NCBI RefSeq assembly: GCF_022427965.1
Contig: NZ_JAKTTI010000019.1
Span: 17,860 to 81,859, forward strand
Length of the DNA stretch: 64,000 nucleotides
Source of the DNA: Fredinandcohnia quinoae
Lineage (GTDB): Bacteria > Bacillota > Bacilli > Bacillales > Bacillaceae_L
Direction of reading: 5' to 3'
How positions within the stretch are numbered: the first letter of the stretch is position 1; every line of letters starts with the position of its first letter. This document shows positions 9,232-17,188 of the stretch, piece by piece. Under the pieces are notes generated by a model, which saw nothing but the letters and a program-made list of their open reading frames with translations, was not told the DNA's origin and searched no databases. A program made the position numbers and the translations under genes.

Positions 9232-10229
9232 GGACTCACTCCTAAAATATCACGTGAATCAAGAGGTAGGTCCTTTTTTCTAATGATCCTTGTCTCTGTA
9301 TGGACCGTTTGTGGGACGTGCTTCCCTTCTATTAAATCAATCATCATCTTGACTGCACTATAGCCCATTTCATAAGGTTCCTGAACAACAGTCGCTTCAA
9401 TTGTTCCCTTCTCCATATAATGGATCGTATCTACAATTGTATCGAATGCAAGAATATACATTTCGTCCTGTCTATTGTAATATTCAACGACTTGCGCAAT
9501 TCCGATACCGTCTAAAGCACTTGTCCCGTAAAATGCATTAACCTCTGGGTACTCCTGTAACACCTTATTAGCTGCTTCTGCGGCTTTAACCCTCGTTATA
9601 TTGGATTCTTCAATAGTAACGATATGAATGCCCTCCACGTCTTTTACGGCATCCTGAAAGCCTTGTACACGTAGCTGTTGATGTGAGGCATCAAATCTAC
9701 CCGTAATGATTGCTACATTAGCGTTGCCACCTGTATCCTCAATTAATGCTTTTCCAGCAATAAAACCAGAGTAGTAATTATCTGTTCCAATATAGGACAT
9801 GCGGTTGCTATTAATCGCATCTGTATCAACTGTAATGACGGGAATTCCCTTATCAACAATCCGATTAATGAGTGGTGTCGTCTGTTCCTCATTAAGTCCT
9901 TGTGTCATAATCCCATCAACCTTTGCAGCAGCTGACATTTCAAGTGTTTTAATATGCTCTTCAGTATTTGCTTGGGTAGGCCCGATATACTCAAGAAGAA
10001 CATTATGGTGCTTTGCAGCGTCCTTTGCGCCATTTTCAACGAGTCGCCAGTAATCATTATCTAACTCCTCAGGAACAAGAACAAAATGATAGCGTGGCTT
10101 TTCAGTGGTATTCTGTGATGTAGGATGATCAAAATGAAATATTTTGAATGTGTAATAACAGGTAAGTGAAAAGCTAATGAGAAAAAGAGTCACTCCAAAA
10201 CTGTATAATATTTTTGCTAAGCGTGACAC
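9228..10229 (-). CDS. Membrane-anchored sugar-binding protein of a three-component sensor
   Basis: A 333-residue protein with one N-terminal hydrophobic helix (~residues 8-30, no lipobox, no clear signal-peptidase site) followed by a RbsB-type periplasmic-binding domain (YHFVLVPEELDNDYW, GIMTQGLNEEQTTPLI, VITVDTDAINSNRMSYIGTDN). It is the first gene of an operon with the kinase and response regulator, all overlapping by a few bases. Such binding protein-kinase-regulator sets are known from Clostridium XylFII-LytS-YesN, where the anchored binding protein passes the sugar signal to the kinase. No ABC genes are in the same operon. The ligand is unknown. Confidence 0.82.
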   Translation of the reverse strand: MSRLAKILYSFGVTLFLISFSLTCYYTFKIFHFDHPTSQNTTEKPRYHFVLVPEELDNDYWRLVENGAKDAAKHHNVLLEYIGPTQANTEEHIKTLEMSAAAKVDGIMTQGLNEEQTTPLINRIVDKGIPVITVDTDAINSNRMSYIGTDNYYSGFIAGKALIEDTGGNANVAIITGRFDASHQQLRVQGFQDAVKDVEGIHIVTIEESNITRVKAAEAANKVLQEYPEVNAFYGTSALDGIGIAQVVEYYNRQDEMYILAFDTIVDTIHYMEKGTIEATVVQEPYEMGYSAVKMMIDLIEGKHVPQTVHTETRIIRKKDLPLDSRDILGVSP

Positions 10230-10467
10230 AGTGATTCCTCCAAAGGTAGAATTTAAAGGGATGAAAGCATTTACAAAACATTTCTACTACTACTATAAAT
10301 TATTTATTAGAATATTGTATATATTTTTTAAAAGAGAAGCGTAAGCATTCTATTTCTTTTCGTAGATTATTTGCTTTAGACTTAAGGGAGAGAGAAAAGC
10401 TTCCGCTACATACTTTTGATATAAATTGTGGAAAATAAAATATAGAGGCAATGAAAAGGAGAATACA

Positions 10468-11328
10468 ATGATAACATGCATCGCAACTGATATGGATGGT
10501 ACACTTCTTACAGGTAACCATGTCATAAGTAAAGAAAATAAAAGTGCCATAATGGCAGCAAGGAGACAAGGAATTGAGGTCGTAGTCGCTACAGGAAGAT
10601 CATATCTTGAAGCAAAATATGTACTGGACGATGCCGGGATTGAATGTCCGATCATCTGTGCAAACGGAGCAGAAATTCGGTCTTCTAATGGAGACGTCCT
10701 CTTATCAAATCCAATTGGTCTTGGCGAAACGAAGGAAATCATCCGTATTTTGAAGGATAACAATATTTATTTCGAATTGTATACTGATAATGGAACATAC
10801 TCAGACGACTATGATCGAGCCATCACGATTATATTGGATATTTATATGAGTAGCAGCAAACAAAGTAATTATGAAAAATCCTTACAAGCAGCTAAAGAGC
10901 GATTTGAAAATGGTTTGATTCATTTGGTGGAGGATTATGAAAGTGTATTGGCAGATCAGAATGTAAAGGTGTATAAACTCATTGCCTTTTCTTTTGAACA
11001 GGAAAAGTTACAGCATGCAAAGGATGAACTAGTCAAACTTACTGGAATTGCAGTGAGTTCATCTGGGAGCGAAAATATTGAAATCAACTCTATCGATGCT
11101 CAAAAAGGAAATGCACTAACAGCATTTGTAAAGCATCACAACATGAAGATTGAGCAAGCAATGGTAATTGGTGATAATTACAATGATCTTTCGATGTTCA
11201 AAGTAGCAGGTCGTGCTGTTGCGATGGGGAATGCTCCTGAAGAGATTAAAAAGCAGTGTGATGTTGTAACAGAAACGAATGAGAACCACGGCGTCGCAAA
11301 AGCGATCATGGAAGCGATACAAGGTTAA
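10468..11328 (+). CDS. HAD-superfamily sugar-phosphate phosphatase, Cof type
   Basis: Cytosolic phosphohydrolase, 286 residues. Motif I is DMDGTLL near the N-terminus (both catalytic aspartates present), motif II is VVATGRS, motif III Lys lies near residue 210, and motif IV is GDNYNDLSMF. The large inserted cap between motifs II and III makes it a type IIB (Cof) HAD. The open frame begins at 10426, but the ATG at 10468 is chosen because AAAGGAG stands just before it and the protein then begins MITCIATDMDG as usual. It is divergent from the sensor operon. Substrate cannot be deduced; related enzymes act on sugar phosphates, FMN or PLP. Confidence 0.85.
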   Translation: MITCIATDMDGTLLTGNHVISKENKSAIMAARRQGIEVVVATGRSYLEAKYVLDDAGIECPIICANGAEIRSSNGDVLLSNPIGLGETKEIIRILKDNNIYFELYTDNGTYSDDYDRAITIILDIYMSSSKQSNYEKSLQAAKERFENGLIHLVEDYESVLADQNVKVYKLIAFSFEQEKLQHAKDELVKLTGIAVSSSGSENIEINSIDAQKGNALTAFVKHHNMKIEQAMVIGDNYNDLSMFKVAGRAVAMGNAPEEIKKQCDVVTETNENHGVAKAIMEAIQG

Positions 11329-11331
11329 GAA

Positions 11332-11368
11332 ATGCCGGGATTACACGACGAAGTGTTGTCCCGGCATA
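11332..11368. terminator. Stem-loop between convergent genes
   Basis: ATGCCGGGA pairs with TCCCGGCAT around an 18-nt loop that itself can pair (ACACGAC/GTGTTGT-like). The T run is weak (ATTATTTA), so termination efficiency is uncertain. Confidence 0.6.
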
Positions 11369-11372
11369 TTAT

Positions 11373-11648
11373 TTACTGCTTTTTTAAGTTTTGTTGTGCC
11401 ATTTTTACCATTTCCTTGACCATATTTCCGCCGATGTTTCCGCCAATTTTCCCTGCTTGTTTGGATGTGAGTGCGCCATTATATTCGTCATTTAGTGGAA
11501 TGCCAAGTTCATTAGCAACCTCAAATTTTACTTGGTCGGGATTGTTTTTATCGGTTTTATAGCCTTGCTTTGCCATAACCTCTGCTTTTAATTGATCCAA
11601 GCTGTCCCGGGCCTGTGGGACGAGTGGTCGTCGTTTTTTTCTAGGCAT
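11373..11648 (-). CDS. Alpha/beta-type small acid-soluble spore protein
   Basis: DNA-coating protein of the dormant spore, 91 residues. It carries both family signatures: KFEVANELGIPL, containing the Glu-Val site cut by the germination protease GPR, and LTSKQAGKIGGNIGGNMVKEMV. The N-terminus is unusually basic and extended (PRKKRRPLVPQARDSLDQLK) compared with the major SASPs, placing it among minor family members. A strong AAAGGAGG site precedes the ATG. Expression in the forespore under sigma-G is expected, though I could not place a convincing sigma-G promoter. Confidence 0.92.
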   Translation of the reverse strand: MPRKKRRPLVPQARDSLDQLKAEVMAKQGYKTDKNNPDQVKFEVANELGIPLNDEYNGALTSKQAGKIGGNIGGNMVKEMVKMAQQNLKKQ

Positions 11649-11955
11649 TTTGAAAACCTCCTTTGATGGTAGGCTTTCCTAAATTGCCGAGAATCATGAA
11701 ATATATTGAGTGATTTCTTTTTTTACTAGATTTTTAGGATAAAAACGTGTAATTTCGGGGGTTTATTTTAAAAACTATTAAAAAAATATAAAATATGATA
11801 TATTACTGTTTGAAAAACTTGTTTTTTGGTTAATCTAGTGATGTAATTACTTATACCACCAGTTTAATAGGAGGGGGAAATGCAACTAAATCTTGCCAAC
11901 CTATTAAAATCGTGGTAAAAAGAATATGTGTTAAAATGGAGAGGAGAATAATAAC
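11649..11955. other. Divergent intergenic region between SASP gene and hupA
   Basis: AT-rich region holding the SASP promoter on the minus strand and the hupA leader on the plus strand. Apart from the possible 12-codon leader reading frame at 11880-11918 and two purine-rich ribosome-binding-like sites, I see no further defined element. Confidence 0.5.
11880..11918 (+). CDS. Possible 12-residue leader peptide upstream of hupA
   Basis: ATG at 11880 follows AGGAGGGGG (11869-11877), a Shine-Dalgarno stronger than that of most genes here, and opens a frame encoding MQLNLANLLKSW ending in TAA at 11916-11918, 37 bp before the hupA start. It may be translated, or the site may act as a ribosome-binding stabiliser of the hupA mRNA (a Stab-SD). 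No family is known for such a short peptide. Confidence 0.3.
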   Translation: MQLNLANLLKSW

Positions 11956-12234
11956 ATGAACAAAACAGAACTAATCAGTGCAGTTGCTGAAAGCGCAGAA
12001 CTTTCTAAAAAGGATGCTACTAAAGCTGTAGATGCAGTTTTTGAAGCTCTTCAAAATGCATTAAGTAATGGCGATAAAGTACAATTAATCGGTTTCGGTA
12101 ACTTCGAAGTACGTGAGCGTGCTGCTCGTAAAGGTCGTAACCCACAAACTGGTGAAGAAATTGAAATCGCAGCAAGCAAAGTACCAGCTTTCAAACCTGG
12201 TAAAGCACTTAAAGACGCAGTTTCAGGCAAATAA
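11956..12234 (+). CDS. hupA: DNA-binding protein HU
   Basis: Histone-like nucleoid protein, 92 residues. It shows the HU fold sequence throughout: [12 protein letters not shown], the dimer-core [24 protein letters not shown], and the beta-arm ending in [14 protein letters not shown] with the DNA-intercalating proline in KVPAF. It binds and bends DNA without strong sequence preference and is the essential HBsu equivalent. GAGGAGAAT precedes the ATG. A strong terminator at 12266-12293 makes it monocistronic or the end of a leader-containing transcript. Confidence 0.97.
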   Translation: MNKTELISAVAESAELSKKDATKAVDAVFEALQNALSNGDKVQLIGFGNFEVRERAARKGRNPQTGEEIEIAASKVPAFKPGKALKDAVSGK

Positions 12235-12265
12235 TAACTTTGTACATAGAACTGTGTCGATTAAT

Positions 12266-12295
12266 GCCCTTCAGACAATCTGAAGGGCTTTTTCA
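12266..12295 (+). terminator. Intrinsic terminator of hupA
   Basis: GCCCTTCAGA / TCTGAAGGGC, a perfect 10-bp stem with a CAA loop, followed by TTTTTC. Confidence 0.93.
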
Positions 12296-12359
12296 ATTTT
12301 TGTAGGTATAGGTGATGTTCAAGTTATTACTGAGTGAGATTGTGGAGTGGAAGCGGGAA

Positions 12360-12681
12360 ATCCCATCACGGAATGTAAAAAACTGGAGTATGGTGATGCG
12401 CAAATGTGCGAATCCCATCACAGAATGTAAAAAATTGGTGTGTGGTGATGCGCAAATGCACGTATCCCCTCATGGAATGTAAAAAACTGGTGAGTGGTGA
12501 TGTGCAAATGCACGAATCCCCTCACGGAATGTAAAAAACTGGTGAGTGGTGATGCGCAAATGCACGAATCCCCTCACGGAATGTAAAAAACTGGTGTGTG
12601 GTGATGCGCAAATGTGCGAATCCCATCACAGAATGTAAAAAATTGGTGTATGGTGATGCGCAAGTGCTCGAATCCCCTCAC
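12360..12681. repeat. Tandem array of six 52-bp repeats
   Basis: Six full units start at 12360, 12412, 12464, 12516, 12568 and 12620, with a 10-bp partial seventh. Each contains GGAATGTAAAAAA and GTGATGCGCAAATG. Units differ at a few positions, mainly MATCAC/CCTCAC and GTGCG/GCACG. Within units of the first type GTGATG can pair with CATCAC and CGCA with TGCG, a nested hairpin. No open frame runs through it. It fills the gap between hupA and the next gene. Confidence 0.92.
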
Positions 12682-12790
12682 TAGTCGGGGGAGCATGCAC
12701 AAAAACAGGATTTCTTTAATATCTTCCAGTTTGCCTCAAACGAAATCTCGTGTAAAATAAATACCATGTTAACGTAAGGTTGTGGATTTT

Positions 12791-12979
12791 ATGGATAAGA
12801 GGATTAATTGCCTAAAATGCAAATACTTTTACACCACCTGGGATCCCAAATTTCCAAGGGGATGTAAGGCATTTAACTTTAAAACACATACAATGCCCTC
12901 AATGACTGTGCAACAATCCTCGGGTTCACCATGTATGAAATTTGAGGAAAAGAAACCCTCCCAACAAGTAAAGAGGTGA
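12791..12979 (+). CDS. Small conserved cysteine-rich protein next to ywdI
   Basis: 62-residue protein with CLKCKYFYTTWDPKFPRGCKAF and a further Cys (SPCMKF), a four-cysteine pattern suggesting metal binding. Proteins of this type are often listed beside or as uracil-DNA glycosylase because of the ung-ywdI neighbourhood, but it has none of the Ung catalytic motifs and I assign no function. The ATG at 12791 fits AAGG at 12776 better than the in-frame GTG at 12782. Its stop overlaps the Shine-Dalgarno of ywdI. Confidence 0.7.
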   Translation: MDKRINCLKCKYFYTTWDPKFPRGCKAFNFKTHTMPSMTVQQSSGSPCMKFEEKKPSQQVKR

Positions 12980-12984
12980 CATAT

Positions 12985-13281
12985 ATGAATATTTCGGTAG
13001 CTAAAATTATCGACAAAATGATAGCAGAACTGCAGCAAGCAAAAGTTGAAGGAAATTACCTAAAAGTTAAAGAGCATTTCATGGCCGTTCGAACTCTATG
13101 TGACCTCGTATTGGATGAAAATCATTCAGAATACACAGAGAATCGACAAACACCAACTGTGTCTCCAATGCAGTTAACTTCAGTCCCCTCAATACCACAA
13201 GTAGCACCAATTTCCAATTTACCGAATAGCACAAAACTAGTGGAAGACGATGCGAACGGTGACTCACTCTTTGATTTTTAA
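12985..13281 (+). CDS. ywdI: YwdI family protein
   Basis: 98 residues; the N-terminal ~50 are helical (ISVAKIIDKMIAELQQAKVEGNYLKVKEHFMAVRTLCDLVL), then a low-complexity Pro/Ser/Gln stretch, and an acidic DSLFDF end. This matches the YwdI (DUF5327) family of Bacillaceae, whose role is unknown. The start at 12985 is chosen because AGAGGTGA stands 6 nt before it. It is translationally close to the cysteine-rich gene upstream, and both probably form one operon. Confidence 0.75.
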   Translation: MNISVAKIIDKMIAELQQAKVEGNYLKVKEHFMAVRTLCDLVLDENHSEYTENRQTPTVSPMQLTSVPSIPQVAPISNLPNSTKLVEDDANGDSLFDF

Positions 13282-13386
13282 TGATTGTTAAGAGGTTGTT
13301 GTGTCAGAATAGCATTTCATATTAATCTTGAATATTCTCCTTCACTTTTAGCAACGTTAAGGGTATAAAAAGTTGGAGGTGGAAGA

Positions 13387-13701
13387 ATGTCAGGAATATC
13401 TTGGGGTGGCTATGGGACAAATAATCGAGTCATACCGATTGGGTCTGTTGAAGATGAAGACAATACTGATATGAAATTAAATGAGGATCGATATGAGGTT
13501 TTTGTAAATGGTGATTTTGCTGGTCAAAAAACATTACGCAATCAAAGTGACAGTGTCACAGATGTAGACGATTTTTTAAGAAAAGAAGGTTTAACATCAT
13601 TTACAACCAATTTGGACGGGGACCATTACCAAATTGAAGCGGAAAATGACGAAGGAGCAAAAATCAAAGCTGCACTTGAGGTCTACTTTCAAAATCGGTA
13701 A
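13387..13701 (+). CDS. Hypothetical acidic protein
   Basis: 104 residues, acidic, without membrane segments or a signal. It begins MSGISWGGYG, has an internal region YEVFVNGDFAGQKTL, and ends with a predicted beta-rich segment (FTTNLDGDHYQIEAENDEGAKIKAALEVYF). I recognise no domain. A good GGAGGTGGAAGA site stands before the ATG, and the codon use resembles neighbours, so it is likely real. It stands alone between ywdI and the convergent 5-oxoprolinase operon. Confidence 0.65.
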   Translation: MSGISWGGYGTNNRVIPIGSVEDEDNTDMKLNEDRYEVFVNGDFAGQKTLRNQSDSVTDVDDFLRKEGLTSFTTNLDGDHYQIEAENDEGAKIKAALEVYFQNR

Positions 13702-13707
13702 CCAGAA

Positions 13708-13734
13708 CCCCAATGGTTTCAAGCGCCATTGGGG
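13708..13734. terminator. Stem-loop between convergent genes
   Basis: CCCCAATGG / CCATTGGGG, 9-bp perfect stem with a 9-nt loop, without a T run on either side. Possibly a processing or weak termination site. Confidence 0.5.
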
Positions 13735-13751
13735 ACAATGATGTGAGTATG

Positions 13752-14681
13752 TTAAGCCATTTGTAAGGCTTTGAGAAATTGTTCGCGTCTATGGATGAGT
13801 TCATGTGCTTTGTTGATTGTACAGGCTTCAAATTGAATAGTCCCACCAGTTGGGAGTTGTGCAATTTTATACATGTCCACTGAGATCACATTAGCTATTC
13901 GGGTGTAGCCCCCTGTCGTTTGGCGATCTGATAAAAGTATAATCGGTTCACCGTTACTGGGAACCTGTATGCCGCCAAGAGGTATTGCATCTGAGGCTAT
14001 ATCAGCCTGATTAATATGCTTCAAAGGAGTTGGGCCTTTTAAACGGTATCCCATTCTGTCACCTTGTATAACCACATATGAATCTGATAAAAAATATTGA
14101 ATCGATTCATTCGTAAAAAGGTGATTATGTGGACCAAGAATGGTTCGGATCGTAACACACCTTTCAAATCTCGGGATCCACTCCTGATTTATCCCAATCC
14201 GTTTGTAGTTCCTTGTTTCAATACCGTCCAACACATCCCCTACTGCAATCTCCGTTCCAAGCTTTGCCTTTTGAAAAAATGACTTGCTCCCCAATACTTC
14301 TGGAATGGTAAATCCCCCGGAAACTGCTAAATATGCTCGAACCCCTGACGTTGGCCTCCCAAAGCGAATGACATCCCCTTTTTGAACAACAAAGCTCCTC
14401 CAAAGTGGAGCGGGAGTATCATTTACTGTAAGACCTAGGTCAGCACCACAAACGGCAATTAATAATGAATCGGCCTCCACAGCTAATTCAGGTCCTATCA
14501 TCGTGACCTCTAGGCAAGCTTCGTCTCGTCGGTTTCCAACTAATATATTTGCAATCTGACATGAATAAGTATCCATCGCCCCGCCTGTTACAACACCGAA
14601 GCGTTGATAACCGTATCTACCTAAGTCCTGATATGTCGTATATAGCCCTTTTTTAACAACCTTAAAAAGTGGGTACCCCAT
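13752..14681 (-). CDS. pxpC: 5-oxoprolinase subunit PxpC
   Basis: Subunit of the prokaryotic ATP-dependent 5-oxoprolinase, which opens 5-oxoproline to glutamate. Carries the AHS2/KipA-type carboxyltransferase-like domain: TYQDLGRYGYQRFGVVTGGAMD at the N-terminus and SVDMYKIAQLPTGGTIQF near the end. About 309 residues, normal for the family. Two ATGs, at 14687 and 14681, are possible; the second is preferred because AGGGG is 6 nt before it, although the first overlaps the pxpA stop (ATGA). Last gene of pxpB-pxpA-pxpC. B. subtilis KipA is the homologue and has also been linked to KinA control. Confidence 0.9.
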   Translation of the reverse strand: MGYPLFKVVKKGLYTTYQDLGRYGYQRFGVVTGGAMDTYSCQIANILVGNRRDEACLEVTMIGPELAVEADSLLIAVCGADLGLTVNDTPAPLWRSFVVQKGDVIRFGRPTSGVRAYLAVSGGFTIPEVLGSKSFFQKAKLGTEIAVGDVLDGIETRNYKRIGINQEWIPRFERCVTIRTILGPHNHLFTNESIQYFLSDSYVVIQGDRMGYRLKGPTPLKHINQADIASDAIPLGGIQVPSNGEPIILLSDRQTTGGYTRIANVISVDMYKIAQLPTGGTIQFEACTINKAHELIHRREQFLKALQMA

Positions 14682-14683
14682 TT

Positions 14684-15445
14684 TCATCCCCTACTTGCTT
14701 TTATATGAAATCCTTCTTTGACTAACATCTCTCTCAATGCTTTTACAAATAAGATAGCTTGCTCATTATCACCATGGACACAAATCGATTCGGCTTTAAT
14801 GGGGATTGTTGCCCCACATACAGTCTGCACAGTTCCATTTGTCAGCATTTGCAATACTTGATGAGTGGCCTTCTCAGGATCATGAATGACTGAGTTTTTT
14901 TCGGTTCTCGGAGTAAGTGTGCCGTCAAGTTGATAGGTTCGGTCTGCAAACACCTCAGATACCGTTCGTAGCCCAGCTTTATCTCCGGCTTCAATCATTT
15001 TACTGCCGGCTAATCCATAATAGAGGAGTGTGGAATCAAAACTTCGAGTCGCATTTGCAATTGCTTCAGCAATCGTACTATCAATTGCGGCAATATTGTA
15101 CAATGCCCCATGTGGTTTGACATGATGGAGCAATACATCGTTAGCCCGGCAAAATGCAGATAGTGCCCCAAGCTGATATAGTACTAAATCATATACATCT
15201 GAAGGAGATACTGTCATATTTCGTCTTCCAAACCCTACTAAATCCTGAAAACCAGGGTGTGCGCCAACAGCAACTCTATAATCCTTGGCAATCTTGACCG
15301 TTTTTTGCATAACGTGAGGGTCTCCAGCATGGAAACCACATGCAATATTGGCACTTGTAATATATTGAAGGACTTGTTTGTCATTCCCAATTTTATACGC
15401 ACCAAAGCTTTCACCTAAATCACAATTTAAATCAATTGTTTTCAT
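14684..15445 (-). CDS. pxpA: 5-oxoprolinase subunit PxpA (LamB/YcsF family)
   Basis: 253 residues starting MKTIDLNCDLGESFGAYKIG, the hallmark of the LamB/YcsF family. Further conserved parts are SANIACGFHAGDP, VGAHPGFQDLVGFGRRNM, HHVKPHGALYN and ICVHGDNEQA. The many Asp/His residues form the likely metal site for lactam activation. It overlaps pxpB by a few bases (ATGA-type) and pxpC likewise, so all three are coupled. Acts in the cytosol with PxpB and PxpC. Confidence 0.95.
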   Translation of the reverse strand: MKTIDLNCDLGESFGAYKIGNDKQVLQYITSANIACGFHAGDPHVMQKTVKIAKDYRVAVGAHPGFQDLVGFGRRNMTVSPSDVYDLVLYQLGALSAFCRANDVLLHHVKPHGALYNIAAIDSTIAEAIANATRSFDSTLLYYGLAGSKMIEAGDKAGLRTVSEVFADRTYQLDGTLTPRTEKNSVIHDPEKATHQVLQMLTNGTVQTVCGATIPIKAESICVHGDNEQAILFVKALREMLVKEGFHIKASRG

Positions 15446-16158
15446 CTAATCACTTCCCGTTCTAGGACATATTGCTGTCGTATTACTGCCTCTTCTATTT
15501 CAAAAAACTGCTCTTCATTAATAGGTTTAAATCTTATATAGTCGCCAGATTTTAACAGGAATGGTGTTGCAAGTGCTGGATCAAATAATCGTACCGGCGT
15601 CCTTCCGATTAAATTCCAGCCACCCGGTGATTCAATAGGATAGATTCCTGTTTGATCCCCACCGATGCCAACCGAACCCTGTGGGACCTGTAAGCGAGGA
15701 TTTGCAAGTCTTGGTGTATGAATTTCGGAGCGTAACCCTTTTAAGTATGGGAAACCGGGTAGAAAACCTATTAAATAGACAAAATACTCCTGTTTACTGT
15801 GTAGATCAATAACCCTATCTACAGTCAGATTATTTGAGAGTGCAACCCGTTCAAGATCCTCCCCATCATAAAAGGTTGGGATATATATAATTTCCTTGCC
15901 CATGTCGAGTACACCATCAGAGTCATTGGCACAGATGGCTGTGATAGATTCATATAATCTTTCATAGGAAATCTGAAGTGGATTATAATAGATCGTAATC
16001 GTATTAAATCCCGGAACAAGCTCAAGGACTCCTTTTATCTCTCTTTCTAAAATTAATCTACTACTGTCAGTTATCCTTTTATGTAATGATTCGGAAATAC
16101 GATGATCGTAAAAAACTTGAATTGCGCTATCTCCGACAGGTAAAATCGAAAAGTTCAT
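15442..16158 (-). CDS. pxpB: 5-oxoprolinase subunit PxpB (KipI family)
   Basis: 238 residues with the AHS1/KipI domain: FSILPVGDSAIQVFYD at the N-terminus, YLIGFLPGFPYLKGL and PQGSVGIGGDQTGIYPIESPGGWNLIGRTP in the C-terminal half. The open frame begins with GTG at 16167, but ATG at 16158 is chosen since AGGGTG lies 6 nt upstream. First gene of the pxpBAC operon. The B. subtilis homologue KipI also inhibits sporulation kinase KinA; whether this protein does is not shown by the sequence. Confidence 0.92.
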   Translation of the reverse strand: MNFSILPVGDSAIQVFYDHRISESLHKRITDSSRLILEREIKGVLELVPGFNTITIYYNPLQISYERLYESITAICANDSDGVLDMGKEIIYIPTFYDGEDLERVALSNNLTVDRVIDLHSKQEYFVYLIGFLPGFPYLKGLRSEIHTPRLANPRLQVPQGSVGIGGDQTGIYPIESPGGWNLIGRTPVRLFDPALATPFLLKSGDYIRFKPINEEQFFEIEEAVIRQQYVLEREVIR

Positions 16159-16252
16159 ATGTATCACCCTGTTATCTGACTTAACTTGACTATATCATAT
16201 ATAGAATATGGTAGAATATATAAAAACCACCGTAAAGATAGGAGAAATGAAC

Positions 16253-16624
16253 ATGAAGTTGTTTTTAATTTTAGGAGCGATAAATGCCTTTTTAGCAGTT
16301 GCACTTGGAGCCTTTGGAGCACATGGATTAGAAGGGAAGATTACTGAGAAGTATTTAAAAGTATGGCAAACTGGGGTTCAATATCAAATGTTCCATGCCA
16401 TCGGCTTATTTGTAATCGCATTTCTAGTAGATAAGTTTCCACAATCGAATCAATTCTCCGCTGCAGGCTGGAGCATGTTCATAGGCGTTATTTTATTTTC
16501 AGGAAGCCTGTACGTGTTAAGTACAACAGGAATTAAAGTATTAGGAGCGATTACACCACTTGGAGGGGTAGCTTTTTTAATAGGATGGGTACTTTTAATC
16601 GTTGGTACTGTAAAAGCATTATAG
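16253..16624 (+). CDS. ywdK: DUF423 membrane protein YwdK
   Basis: Small integral membrane protein, 123 residues with four hydrophobic helices (KLFLILGAINAFLAVALGAFGAHGLE, FHAIGLFVIAFLV, MFIGVILFSGSLYVL, GGVAFLIGWVLLIVGTV). The GAFGAHGL sequence is the DUF423 signature. AGGAG stands 8 nt before the ATG at 16253; upstream in-frame codons have poor spacing. Function unknown. Position before gerQ is the same as in B. subtilis. Confidence 0.88.
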   Translation: MKLFLILGAINAFLAVALGAFGAHGLEGKITEKYLKVWQTGVQYQMFHAIGLFVIAFLVDKFPQSNQFSAAGWSMFIGVILFSGSLYVLSTTGIKVLGAITPLGGVAFLIGWVLLIVGTVKAL

Positions 16625-16627
16625 GAA

Positions 16628-16651
16628 AAGGAGTGTCAATTGACACTCCTT
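16628..16651. terminator. Bidirectional stem-loop between ywdK and gerQ
   Basis: AAGGAGTGTCAATTGACACTCCTT is a perfect palindrome lying between the two convergent stops; the T run is short on both sides. Confidence 0.7.
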
Positions 16652-16660
16652 AGTTCTTAT

Positions 16661-17161
16661 CTATCGTGGTGGGTACTGTACCATTCCTTGAAGTCCAGAT
16701 CCGAATTGTGCTTGATACTCAATTTCTTCAGGGAATGTAATGTAATCTAAGTAGACCATCAATAATAAATAGCGCATGCCAGTTTGTGGATCACTTAAAA
16801 TAATATGGTCACGCCCTGCAGCCTCGATAATACCTTTGAATACCTTTTGAGCATTGCCTTCAAAGGTCATATAAACCGTAGCTGTCTTCCCTTTGTTTAA
16901 GCGAAGAATGTTTTCGATAAAGGATTCCTCAATCGGTAGCATACCAGGAACTTGGCTTCCTGCTCCACCTGTTGGAAACTGTGGCTGCATTTGTGGTACT
17001 TGAAAGCCTGTTTGTGCAGTTTGTTGTTGATAAGGAAATCCATATCCAAATTGCTGTCTTGGATCCATATACATTTCGTACGGATTATAGCCTTGAGCAC
17101 TATATCCGTAAGCAGCGTATGGATTTGCTGTTGAATCCATTTGATTTTTATCTTTACTCAA
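16661..17161 (-). CDS. gerQ: Spore coat protein GerQ
   Basis: 166 residues. The N-terminal half is Gln/Tyr/Pro-rich (NPYAAYGYSAQGYNPYEMYM, PYQQQTAQTGFQ), and the C-terminal half is the GerQ domain (SFIENILRLNKGKTATVYMTF, GRDHIILSDPQTGMRYLLLMVYLDYITF). In B. subtilis GerQ is crosslinked by transglutaminase in the coat and is needed for the cortex hydrolase CwlJ to localise. Here cwlJ is immediately upstream in the same operon, 27 bp away, supporting that partnership. Confidence 0.95.
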   Translation of the reverse strand: MSKDKNQMDSTANPYAAYGYSAQGYNPYEMYMDPRQQFGYGFPYQQQTAQTGFQVPQMQPQFPTGGAGSQVPGMLPIEESFIENILRLNKGKTATVYMTFEGNAQKVFKGIIEAAGRDHIILSDPQTGMRYLLLMVYLDYITFPEEIEYQAQFGSGLQGMVQYPPR

Positions 17162-17188
17162 AATAAACCCTCCTCAGAAAATATAAAG

